NCBI GenBank assembly: GCA_001871075.1
Contig: MNUP01000010.1
Location: 1-26,748 of the forward strand
Direction of reading: 5' to 3'
Length of the DNA: 26,748 nt
From: Candidatus Desantisbacteria bacterium CG1_02_49_89
Lineage (GTDB): Bacteria; Desantisbacteria; UBA1551
The position numbers and the translations under genes were made by a program. The notes beneath the pieces were generated by a model. It was not told the DNA's origin. It did not search any database and saw nothing but the letters and a program-made list of their open reading frames with translations. Of the stretch, positions 1 to 6,706 are shown one piece after another (the stretch's first letter is position 1; every line of letters begins with the position of its first letter).

Positions 1-739
1 TATCTACCAGTTCCCTTATCTTTACGGTCATGTCGGAAACGACTGCCTCAACTTCGTCTGTCTGGCACCACGCCCTTGCCGAAACAGTCAGCTTATCCCC
101 TGTCGCGCTGCTCACCACAACGCCTGTAGGCGGCTCCTTCAGGATCCTTGCGTCGGATCTGAAAACAGCCAGGATGCTGTCCGAGATCTTCGCGAAGTCT
201 TTCCCGGAGTTGACCTGGACAGGAATGCTTATCCTGCGTATCTTGTGGGTGCTCAAGTTCTTGATCTCGCCTGCAAGCAGCTTCGCGTTGGGGAAGATTA
301 TCCTGACGTTATCCGGCGTATCTATGATGGTTGAGGTTATCTTTATCTCCTTGACCTCCCCTGTTTCGCCGTATACCTCAACCTGGTCCCCGGTCTGGAA
401 CGGCCGCTGTGCGAGTATCATCATTCCGGCAACGAAATTCGAAAGAGCCCCCTGGGTCGCAAGCCCGACAACAAAACCTATTATCGCCAGTCCCACGACA
501 AGCGGAATTATATCTATCTCGAACCTTGTCAGCGCCATTATGACAGCTATGATGATTATAACGAAAGATATGGACCCTGCGAGGAAACCGCGCGTGGCAG
601 GCGGCATATCAGTGCGTTTCAGTATGTTGTTTATGAACACCGAAAGCAGTCTGGCAATCACCACTCCCACCAGCACGATCACTATTGCGGTGATCACGCG
701 CCAGGTATACTGGCTCAGCGCGCTTGTCATTTCTTCCAT
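1..739 (-). CDS. MscS-family mechanosensitive ion channel (3' end beyond window)
   Basis: Small-conductance mechanosensitive channel of the inner membrane, which opens under membrane tension to release solutes. The frame opens with ATG at 739, preceded by a strong AAGGAGG site, and runs 246 codons off the left edge without a stop, so only the C-terminal end is missing. Three hydrophobic segments are visible at about residues 13-36, 53-70 and 76-105. The third is the pore helix and carries the family pattern GLATQGALSNFVAGMMI followed by QRPFQTGDQVEV, the start of the beta domain. The helix is rich in Gly and Ala, as in MscS. It lies downstream of ilvN behind a repeat-filled gap. The family assignment is firm from the pore-helix and beta-domain motifs; which MscS subfamily is uncertain. 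Confidence 0.9.
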   Translation of the reverse strand, partial: MEEMTSALSQYTWRVITAIVIVLVGVVIARLLSVFINNILKRTDMPPATRGFLAGSISFVIIIIAVIMALTRFEIDIIPLVVGLAIIGFVVGLATQGALSNFVAGMMILAQRPFQTGDQVEVYGETGEVKEIKITSTIIDTPDNVRIIFPNAKLLAGEIKNLSTHKIRRISIPVQVNSGKDFAKISDSILAVFRSDARILKEPPTGVVVSSATGDKLTVSARAWCQTDEVEAVVSDMTVKIRELVD

Positions 740-761
740 TGTATTATTACCTCCTTGATTA

Positions 762-840
762 TGATTACAGTGATTATTAACTAATGATTACGGTGATATT
801 AAAATAATCACTGAAATCATCTTTAAAAAATCACTGTAAT
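762..840. repeat. Word-array repeat (GATTACAGTGATT type) with inverted arms
   Basis: Copies of ATTAC(A/G)GTGATT lie between ilvN and the channel gene. The left arm ATTACAGTGATT (764-775) has a perfect 12-nt inverted partner AATCACTGTAAT (829-840), with an AT-rich centre. The same word occurs upstream of ilvB (5893-5940) and upstream of the AAC(3)-like gene (17755-17835). Confidence 0.7.
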
Positions 841-841
841 C

Positions 842-1318
842 TTATCTTCTCTGCATGGCGATCTTGCCGGTGCGCGCCAGCTCCTTTATGCCGAACGGCC
901 GCAAAAGGTCCAGGAGCGTCTGCACCTTCTTCGCGTCCCCGGTGATCTCCATGATCAGGGTTTTGGGCGCAACGTCAACGACTTTGGCGCGGAAGATCTC
1001 CGCTATCTGCATTATCTCTGACTTGGCGGCGGCATCAGCCGTGTTCACCTTCACAAGCGCCAGCTCCCTTTCAACGGAATCCGCTCCGGTAAGGTCAATA
1101 ACCTTTATTATGTCAATTAATTTGTGCAGCTGTTTTATCACCTGCTCCAGCATCTTTTCGTCCACATTCACCACTATGGTCATCCGCGAAATGGACGGGT
1201 CTTCGGTTTCCCCGACGGCAAGGCTGTCTATGTTGAACCCCCTTGCGCTGAACAGGGTTGATATGCGGGCCAGGACCCCGAACTTATTTTCCACAAGGCA
1301 GCAGATCGTATGTTTCAT
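842..1318 (-). CDS. ilvN: Acetolactate synthase small (regulatory) subunit
   Basis: Regulatory subunit of acetohydroxyacid synthase, which binds the IlvB catalytic subunit and mediates feedback inhibition by valine in branched-chain amino-acid synthesis. The 158-residue length is typical of the IlvH/IlvN family. The N-terminal ACT domain is clear: ICCLVENKFGVLARI then FSARGFNIDSLAVG within the first 40 residues, followed by a C-terminal ALS small-subunit domain. GGAGG lies just upstream of the ATG. The catalytic partner ilvB is not adjacent but 2.9 kb upstream in transcription order, separated by two AT-rich genes and a MITE-like element. The symbol ilvN rather than ilvH is a convention here; the two cannot be told apart from sequence alone. 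Confidence 0.95.
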   Translation of the reverse strand: MKHTICCLVENKFGVLARISTLFSARGFNIDSLAVGETEDPSISRMTIVVNVDEKMLEQVIKQLHKLIDIIKVIDLTGADSVERELALVKVNTADAAAKSEIMQIAEIFRAKVVDVAPKTLIMEITGDAKKVQTLLDLLRPFGIKELARTGKIAMQRR

Positions 1319-1340
1319 GTCGTTCCTCCAATTAAATTGC

Positions 1341-1420
1341 CCCCGCAGGTTTTTACCCCTATAGATTTTTTATGAAATCTACACACAGGGGTTCTTTGGG
1401 AATAAAACCTATACGCGGGG
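1341..1420. repeat. 80-nt nested inverted repeat at the edge of the AT-rich cargo
   Basis: CCCCGCAGGTTTT (1341-1353) pairs with AAAACCTATACGCGGGG (1404-1420) with a short bulge. Inside it, ACCCCTATAGATTT (1355-1368) pairs with AAATCTACACACAGGGGT (1375-1392). The fold lies just upstream of the ilvN start and marks the left boundary of the low-GC block. No T-run follows on the minus strand, so it does not look like an ordinary terminator. Confidence 0.6.
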
Positions 1421-1507
1421 ATTCTTTATGAACAAAATTAAAAATGCAAAATTACACAAACTTGAATTTTTTCCTAAATTTTTAAAACTGGATGTTGCCA
1501 CTACTTT

Positions 1508-2107
1508 CTATCTAATTCCTTTTATTTGCTTTTTTAAATCTGCTCTAATTTCATTTATAATTTGTTTATATTTTTCCTTTTTTTCTTTGTTACATTCGAT
1601 TAAACAATTAATATCCTGAACATCTTGACTATATACTTCACTGTCTTGCCTATAAAGCTCGATAAGCTTTGTTTTACCAAATTCATATTCTCCAAATTGC
1701 TTTAATAAACTCATTAATTTTTGATAATGCTCTTCTTCGATAAATAGATAGCTTTTTTCTATTTCATTTATTGTTGTTTCCAATTGCCTAGAAAATTCCT
1801 TAAGATTTTTCATATTTGCTTTCTCCCAAAGAATATCTGCAGACAATTTTAAACTATATAGGGAATGCCAAAGATCGTTATATAATTCAAATTGACGATT
1901 CGAATATCGTAAAGACGTTTCTTTTAAAATATCTAACTCTAATTTATAATTTTCTATTTCTTTTTGATATTCTTTTTTAATTGATTCTAAATATTTTACT
2001 GCCCATATTTTTCCAATATAGGTTGACAATTTCCAAAAAATAAATCCTGCTCCCCCTACCGATATAGTCACACTTGAAATAACTTTAAAAATTTCTACAA
2101 AACTCAT
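1508..2107 (-). CDS. Membrane-anchored coiled-coil hypothetical protein
   Basis: Not assigned to a named family. The 199-residue product has one hydrophobic stretch near the N-terminus (about residues 7-30, VISSVTISVGGAGFIFW) and then a long, charged, Lys/Glu-rich helical region, much of it likely coiled coil. This suggests a single-pass membrane protein with a cytosolic helical domain. The segment FELYNDLWHSLYSLKLSADI resembles, from memory, a widespread group of membrane-anchored hypotheticals often found in accessory regions. The gene is markedly more AT-rich than the ilv genes around it and is followed only by ilvN. A GAGG motif precedes the ATG. It sits 55 bp downstream of the HEAT-repeat gene in the same orientation, so the two may be co-transcribed as one acquired cargo unit. 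Confidence 0.75.
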   Translation of the reverse strand: MSFVEIFKVISSVTISVGGAGFIFWKLSTYIGKIWAVKYLESIKKEYQKEIENYKLELDILKETSLRYSNRQFELYNDLWHSLYSLKLSADILWEKANMKNLKEFSRQLETTINEIEKSYLFIEEEHYQKLMSLLKQFGEYEFGKTKLIELYRQDSEVYSQDVQDINCLIECNKEKKEKYKQIINEIRADLKKQIKGIR

Positions 2108-2162
2108 ACTAATTACCTCGATTACAAATTATTATATATAATAACATAAGATAACTTAAAAT

Positions 2163-3788
2163 TCACTTTAATTTTGACATTTTCAAAGAAGACCTGACAC
2201 GTTTGCTTTTATTATTTATTTTTTTAGCTGCTTCTTTAGCTACGATTCTTACACATTCATCCGAATCATTTTTTATAGTATAATTTAAATGTTTTAACAC
2301 AGATTTATCGCCAATATTGCCAAGAACCTCTGCAACAACCAACCTGGTAGAATCCTTCCAATCCTTTAATGCTTTAATTAGAAATGGGATTGCTGCTGGA
2401 CCGATATTGTATATAGCTGTGGATATACTGATCTCGACTGATACATCTTTATGATTTAAGGCATTAATTAGCGCCGGGACGGCATCTTTTGCTTCTGGGC
2501 CAATTTTACCTAAGGCTTCAGCAGCGTACATTTTGTTTGTTCTTTCTTCATCCTGTAATAGCTCGACTAATTCTGGGACTGCGTCTTTTGCGGCAGAGCC
2601 AATTTTACCTAAGGCGAAAGCGGCATCACTTCTAACATCACCAACATCTTCGTATTCAGGCTTATGTTTTAATGCTTCAATTAACATTGGAACTGCGTCT
2701 TTTGCGGCAGGACCAATATACCCTAATGCTATAATATAATCTTTACAATCTCTTATATCCTTATTCTCATACTCGTTTTTTAATGCTTCAACTAATACCG
2801 GGACTGCGTCTTTTGCTGTTGGACCAATTTTGCCTAATGCTCTTGCAGCGCTTTTTCTGACATCAGAATCTTCATATTCGTTTTTTAATACTTTGATTAA
2901 CGCTGGGATTGTACCTTTTACCTCAGAACCAATGTTACCTAATGCTTCAGCAGCATATTGTTTAACATTCCCATACTCATAATTTAATACGTTTATTAAC
3001 GCCGGGACGGCATCTTTTGCTTCTGGGCCAATTTTACCTAAAGCCTTAGCAGCTTCACTTATGACTTCTTCATCACTGTCATCTTCATTTTTCAATGCTT
3101 CAATCAACACAGGAATCACGGATTTGTCGCGCATTTTTCCAAGGGCTTCGGCAGCGCTGGATCTGACCCACTCTTCCTCATCCTTTAATGCTTCAATCAG
3201 CGCAGGGATTGCAGATGGATCGCCGATTTCACCCAAAGCATATACTACCATCCGCCTAAAATTTTCCTTATCTTTCAATAACTCGATCAACGCTGGAACT
3301 GCATCTTTTGCGCCAATGTCGGCCAAGGCTTCTGCGGCACATCCTATAACAAAATGATCTTTATCCTTTAATGCCTCTATCAACACTAGCTTTGCATCAC
3401 TTGCTCTAATTTTACCTAAAGTTTTAGCAGCAAATCCTCTGGCATCCCCGCTCTCCTGTTCATCTTTTAATATTTTAATAAATGATGAAGTTATATCATT
3501 TGGTACAGACCAAATATTTCTTAAAGCAATAGCGGCAACCATCCTGACAATATAATTTTTATCTTTACATGCTTCAAGCAACACTGGGCGTGCGTAAAAA
3601 CCAATACGACTCAAAGCTCGGGTAATACTATCTATAACATCTTCGTTATAATTATCTTTCCTTAATACTTCTTGCAAAATAGGAATAATGGAAGTATTAC
3701 CCCATTCTTTTAAAGAATCAGCAGCTTCAATTACAATCTCAGGTACCTCGCTATTAAGTGCTTTTATAATATCTTCTTTTTGTTTCAT
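2163..3788 (-). CDS. HEAT-repeat (PBS-lyase-like) scaffold protein
   Basis: A 541-residue protein made almost entirely of HEAT-like helical repeats of about 30-40 residues. The recurring pattern is (D/K)AVPALI(E/N)(A/V)L then AA(E/K)ALG(K/N)IG. There are roughly fourteen units, and no signal peptide or transmembrane segment. Such solenoids act as protein-binding scaffolds; the partner cannot be read from sequence. Neighbouring repeats are close even at DNA level: a 42-nt stretch at 2472-2513 recurs without change at 3000-3041, implying recent internal duplication or gene conversion. The C-terminus ends in a basic tail. The gene is AT-rich compared with flanking ilvB and ilvN and follows the MITE-like element, so it looks acquired. 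The ATG has a short AAGGT site upstream. Confidence 0.85.
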   Translation of the reverse strand: MKQKEDIIKALNSEVPEIVIEAADSLKEWGNTSIIPILQEVLRKDNYNEDVIDSITRALSRIGFYARPVLLEACKDKNYIVRMVAAIALRNIWSVPNDITSSFIKILKDEQESGDARGFAAKTLGKIRASDAKLVLIEALKDKDHFVIGCAAEALADIGAKDAVPALIELLKDKENFRRMVVYALGEIGDPSAIPALIEALKDEEEWVRSSAAEALGKMRDKSVIPVLIEALKNEDDSDEEVISEAAKALGKIGPEAKDAVPALINVLNYEYGNVKQYAAEALGNIGSEVKGTIPALIKVLKNEYEDSDVRKSAARALGKIGPTAKDAVPVLVEALKNEYENKDIRDCKDYIIALGYIGPAAKDAVPMLIEALKHKPEYEDVGDVRSDAAFALGKIGSAAKDAVPELVELLQDEERTNKMYAAEALGKIGPEAKDAVPALINALNHKDVSVEISISTAIYNIGPAAIPFLIKALKDWKDSTRLVVAEVLGNIGDKSVLKHLNYTIKNDSDECVRIVAKEAAKKINNKSKRVRSSLKMSKLK

Positions 3789-3858
3789 AAGATTACCTTA
3801 ATAGTCTGAATAATTAAAAAAATCTCGATTTTAAAATTTGAATTGTTTTAAAATTTTT

Positions 3859-4176
3859 GGTTCTTCTACAAATGTTGTTATATAATACAATAAATGCCAC
3901 GAGTATATAATAAGGGCCTTTGCGGAACAGACCTAAGCGCAGGCGCAGAAGCAAATTCCCGATTGCGATAAGGAGGAAAGCCGAAACTGACCGACGAAGC
4001 TTGTTTCAGCGCACCCCGATAAGAGAATTTCGGAAGGAGTATCCCCTTAGAGCAATCGTGTGGCTCTCAAACCGAACTTTCAGAATTTGCCTGCGCCAAA
4101 GCGTAGTCGTGGAGCAAAACCCTTATTCCATATATGAGTATATATTACATTGGCCGACAACATTTGGAGAAGAACC
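3859..4176. mobile_element. MITE-like non-autonomous element, ISL3-type ends
   Basis: A 318-bp element bounded by 20-bp terminal inverted repeats that differ at one position: GGTTCTTCTACAAATGTTGT at 3859-3878 and its inverted partner at 4157-4176. It is flanked by a likely 8-bp target duplication, AAATTTTT (3851-3858) and GAATTTTT (4177-4184), 7 of 8 matching. The GG.TCTTC ends and 8-bp duplication fit the ISL3 transposase family as I remember it. There is no transposase frame inside, so it must be moved in trans. It lies 30 bp after the ilvB stop codon and accounts for most of the 425-bp gap between ilvB and the HEAT gene. The interior is notably less AT-rich than both flanks. Confidence 0.8.
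3909..4127. other. Nested stem structure inside the MITE-like element
   Basis: The interior can fold end to end: AATAAGGG (3909-3916) with CCCTTATT (4120-4127); GCGCAGGC (3937-3944) with the complementary segment near 4089-4096; GCAAATTC (3951-3958) with GAATTTGC (4083-4090); CGATTGC (3960-3966) with GCAATCG (4052-4058); TAAGG (3969-3973) with CCTTA (4045-4049); GAAAC with GTTTC near 3982-4007. Some of these overlap and compete for the same bases. A TATAAT hexamer lies at 3906-3911 on the plus strand. It could be a transcribed structured RNA or simply the hairpin body of the element. I do not recognise a known RNA family in it. Confidence 0.45.
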
Positions 4177-4213
4177 GAATTTTTTTACATTTTTAATTAA
4201 AACCAACTCTCAT

Positions 4214-5884
4214 TTAAGCTAAGCCGCCCATCATTTCCGAAAGCGGGGAACCCGCGGGCACTATCGGAAAAACGTTTTCCTCGGGTGCCACGTGAAAATC
4301 AATGACCGCCGGCAGCGGCGATTTAATGGCTTTTTCGATGGCAGGGGCGACTTCTTCGGGCTTTGTGACGTTGACACCCAGCGCTCCGTATGCCTCGGCT
4401 ATCTTCACAAAATCAGGATTCATCATGCGCGACTCTGAATAACGTTTCTCGAAGAACAGCTCCTGCCACTGGCGCACCAGCCCCAGGAAACCGTTGTTCA
4501 GCACCGCGACCTTGACCGCGATCTTGTACTGCACCGCAGTGGCAAGCTGCTGCAGGTTCATCTGAAAACTGCCGTCGCCCGCGATGTCAAAAACCGTCAT
4601 ATCCGGGCAGCCAACCTTGGCCCCTATCGCCGCTGGGAACCCGTAACCCATTGTGCCAAGGCCCCCGGAAGAAAGCAGGGTCCGCGGTTTTGTGAACTTG
4701 TAGAACTGCGCCGTCCACATCTGGTTCTGGCCGACCTCCGTGGCGATTATCGCCTTCCCCTTCGTGATCCTGGAGATCTCCTCAATAACGAACTGGGGCT
4801 TTATTATTTTCTTGTCCTGCTTATACGTGAGAGGATATTCCTTTTTCCATTTTTCAATTTTTTCCACCCACCCGCTGATATTCCCCTTCTTCACGATCTT
4901 GTTCAGCTCTTTCAACACGTTCTTAACGTCCCCGACGATCGGGATGTGCACCTGCACGCTCTTGCTGATGCTTGTGGGGTCGATGTCAATGTGCGCGATC
5001 GTCGCCTTGGGAGCGAAATGGCTGATCTTTCCGGTCACCCTGTCGTCAAACCTTGCCCCGATGCCTATAAGCAGGTCGCATTCTATAACAGCGTAATTCG
5101 CGTACCTCGTCCCGTGCATACCGAGCATCCCCAGGGAAAGCGGCGAAGTCTCGGGAAAACCACCCAGGCCCAGGAGCGTTGTTGTCACGGGAATCCCTGT
5201 TTTTTCCGCCAGCTCTTTAAGCTCGTCCGCGGCATTCGAGATTATGACTCCGCCGCCCGCGTAGATCAACGGGTGCTCGGCTTTTTGGATCGCCTCGGCA
5301 AGTTTTTTTATCTGGCCCTGATGACCGGTATAAGTCGGGTTGTAACTGCGCAGGCTGATCTTTTCCGGATAATGGAACTCTGCCGCTGCCATCTGCACGT
5401 CTTTTGGAATGTCGACAAGGACAGGCCCCGGCCTTCCTGAGGAAGCAATGTAGAAAGCCTCCTTTATTGTGTATGCCAGGTCCTTGACGTCTTTCACGAG
5501 GTAATTGTGCTTGGTGATCGGGCGCGTAATCCCCGTTATATCCGCCTCCTGGAAGGCATCATTGCCTATCAGGGGGGTAGCAACCTGCCCTGTAATTGCG
5601 ATAATCGGGATGGAATCCATATAGGCGGTAGCAATACCGGTAACAAGGTTGGTGGCGCCCGGGCCCGACGTGGCAAGGCAGACGCCGGTTTTGCCTGTTG
5701 CGCGGTAGTAACCGTCAGCCATGTGGGCTGCGCCCTGCTCATGGCGCACGAGGATATGTTTTAACGGCGCGCCGTAGAGAGCGTCGTAAATGGGAAGGGA
5801 CGCGCCTCCGGGATACCCGAATATCACATCAACTCCTTCCTTGATCAAACTTTCGATAAGTATCTGTGCTCCGTTTTTTTTCAT
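4214..5884 (-). CDS. ilvB: Acetolactate synthase large (catalytic) subunit
   Basis: Thiamine-diphosphate enzyme that condenses two pyruvates to acetolactate (or pyruvate with 2-oxobutyrate), the first common step of valine, leucine and isoleucine synthesis. The 556-residue length is normal. The N-terminal PYR domain holds the catalytic Glu49 in [14 protein letters not shown]; a central domain follows; the C-terminal domain has the ThDP/Mg motif beginning [12 protein letters not shown] at residue 436 and closing with NN at 463-464. The ATG has a GAGGAG site. The upstream gap holds only GATTACGGTGATT-type words, with no leader peptide or T-box that I can see. The regulatory subunit ilvN is displaced downstream behind a MITE and AT-rich cargo, while ilvD lies about 7.8 kb upstream. 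Confidence 0.96.
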   Translation of the reverse strand: MKKNGAQILIESLIKEGVDVIFGYPGGASLPIYDALYGAPLKHILVRHEQGAAHMADGYYRATGKTGVCLATSGPGATNLVTGIATAYMDSIPIIAITGQVATPLIGNDAFQEADITGITRPITKHNYLVKDVKDLAYTIKEAFYIASSGRPGPVLVDIPKDVQMAAAEFHYPEKISLRSYNPTYTGHQGQIKKLAEAIQKAEHPLIYAGGGVIISNAADELKELAEKTGIPVTTTLLGLGGFPETSPLSLGMLGMHGTRYANYAVIECDLLIGIGARFDDRVTGKISHFAPKATIAHIDIDPTSISKSVQVHIPIVGDVKNVLKELNKIVKKGNISGWVEKIEKWKKEYPLTYKQDKKIIKPQFVIEEISRITKGKAIIATEVGQNQMWTAQFYKFTKPRTLLSSGGLGTMGYGFPAAIGAKVGCPDMTVFDIAGDGSFQMNLQQLATAVQYKIAVKVAVLNNGFLGLVRQWQELFFEKRYSESRMMNPDFVKIAEAYGALGVNVTKPEEVAPAIEKAIKSPLPAVIDFHVAPEENVFPIVPAGSPLSEMMGGLA

Positions 5885-5892
5885 TATGACTC

Positions 5893-5940
5893 CTCGATTA
5901 CGGTGATTTTTAAAAATGATTACAGTGATTATTTTAAATA
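5893..5940. repeat. GATTACGGTGATT word repeat upstream of ilvB
   Basis: Two direct words, GATTACGGTGATT and GATTACAGTGATT, are separated by a short T/A-rich stretch and directly abut the 3' end of the secreted hypothetical gene. The word is shared with 762-840 and 17755-17835. Confidence 0.65.
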
Positions 5941-6372
5941 AATTTTCAAATCGCTGAATCCGCCTTTTGCCGCACCTTCGTATGATACGGGCGCAGGATT
6001 ATTTTTGTTGTCCCTGTCTGTTTCATAAGTTCTGGCAACGGATTCTCCCCTTTTTATCTCGCACTTCGCATCTATTGATACTCTGCCGCGCGGGAACGAG
6101 GGGGTTATCCTCGCGTTGTAAAATTTTATTTCCCTGTCACCTTCCATGCCTTTGAACACAACTTCCTCGATGATCTCCCTTCCTGTACCGCCGGCGGACG
6201 CTTCCAGGTCTTTCCAGATAAGTTTGACAGTAAGAACGGGTATTGAGCCTGCGGGGCATTCTTCAGGCAGGCATACCTTCCCGCCTGAGCTTATTGTCTG
6301 CGCCTGCTGGGCCCCGGCTGCGACAGAAAATACCATTAGAAACATTACAGACATTAAAAACATTTTATTCAT
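5929..6372 (-). CDS. Secreted hypothetical protein
   Basis: Function unknown. The 147-residue product begins with a classic signal peptide ([21 protein letters not shown], cleavage probably near AGA/QQ at about residue 21), so it should be exported. The mature part is beta-rich, with two cysteines close together ([10 protein letters not shown]) that could form a disulfide and a third cysteine near residue 103. The start is well supported: GGAGG lies a few bases upstream and the ATG overlaps the stop of the 55-codon small gene (ATGAATAA), a translational-coupling arrangement. Its last codons run into the GATTACAGTGATT word repeat. It may be an envelope or extracellular partner of the glycoside hydrolase upstream, but this is only a neighbourhood argument. 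Confidence 0.8.
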   Translation of the reverse strand: MNKMFLMSVMFLMVFSVAAGAQQAQTISSGGKVCLPEECPAGSIPVLTVKLIWKDLEASAGGTGREIIEEVVFKGMEGDREIKFYNARITPSFPRGRVSIDAKCEIKRGESVARTYETDRDNKNNPAPVSYEGAAKGGFSDLKIYLK

Positions 6373-6532
6373 TTTTTCCTCCGGAAACGTTTAACCTCTT
6401 TAACTCTTTGAGTATTTCTTTAAGCAGGGCGAGCACAAGCCTGCGAAACTGTATAGTGCTGGAAAGCTTCGCCCACTTTCGCGGATTCTCCTCGGATATA
6501 TATTCCTCAAGCACTTCAATTATGTCTTTCAT
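6365..6532 (-). CDS. Small 55-residue protein coupled to secreted gene
   Basis: A short gene below usual length cut-offs. ATG at 6532-6530 has GGAG seven bases upstream, and the frame runs 55 codons to a TAA at 6367-6365 that overlaps the start codon of the secreted hypothetical (ATGAATAA). The product begins MKDIIEVLEEYISEENPRKW and continues with an amphipathic, Leu/Lys-rich helix (LVLALLKEILKELKRLN), with no signal peptide. The good ribosome-binding site, coding-like composition and 8-base overlap argue that it is translated. The function is unknown; it could be a small regulator or simply a coupling leader for the downstream secreted protein. No homologue comes to mind. Confidence 0.65.
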   Translation of the reverse strand: MKDIIEVLEEYISEENPRKWAKLSSTIQFRRLVLALLKEILKELKRLNVSGGKNE

Positions 6533-6543
6533 TAAAAGCTCCG

Positions 6544-6706
6544 TTTAACCACAGGTGAACACTGCAATACTTTCTTTTACAGGGATTCAGCGGGATTTAA
6601 ACTACAATATTCTCAGTTTTTTGAATCTCTTTCGTAAGATCCCTGCAAAAAGCCTTTTTCGTGCTTTCGTGGCACTTTCGTGATTTCGTGGAAATCTGTG
6701 GTTAAA
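6544..6706. repeat. Word-array element bounded by TTTAACCACAG inverted arms
   Basis: TTTAACCACAG (6544-6554) and its perfect reverse complement CTGTGGTTAAA (6696-6706) bound about 160 bp. The right side holds several TTTCGTG(G) words (6659-6692). The end of the glycoside hydrolase gene (stop at 6704-6702) falls inside the right arm. CAGGGAT (6580-6586) also has an inverted partner, ATCCCTG (6641-6647). Confidence 0.7.

Noticed and set aside
30-758. Plus-strand open frame of 242 codons
   Set aside because: It is the antisense of the MscS channel gene, which has clear motifs and a strong ribosome-binding site on the minus strand.
3909-4127. Known RNA class (RNase P, tmRNA, SRP, 6S) or retron msr-msd in the ilvB-HEAT gap
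   Set aside because: Diagnostic sequences are absent, there is no reverse transcriptase nearby, and the inverted ends plus target duplication point to a MITE.
4946-5440. Plus-strand open frame of 164 codons
   Set aside because: Antisense of ilvB.
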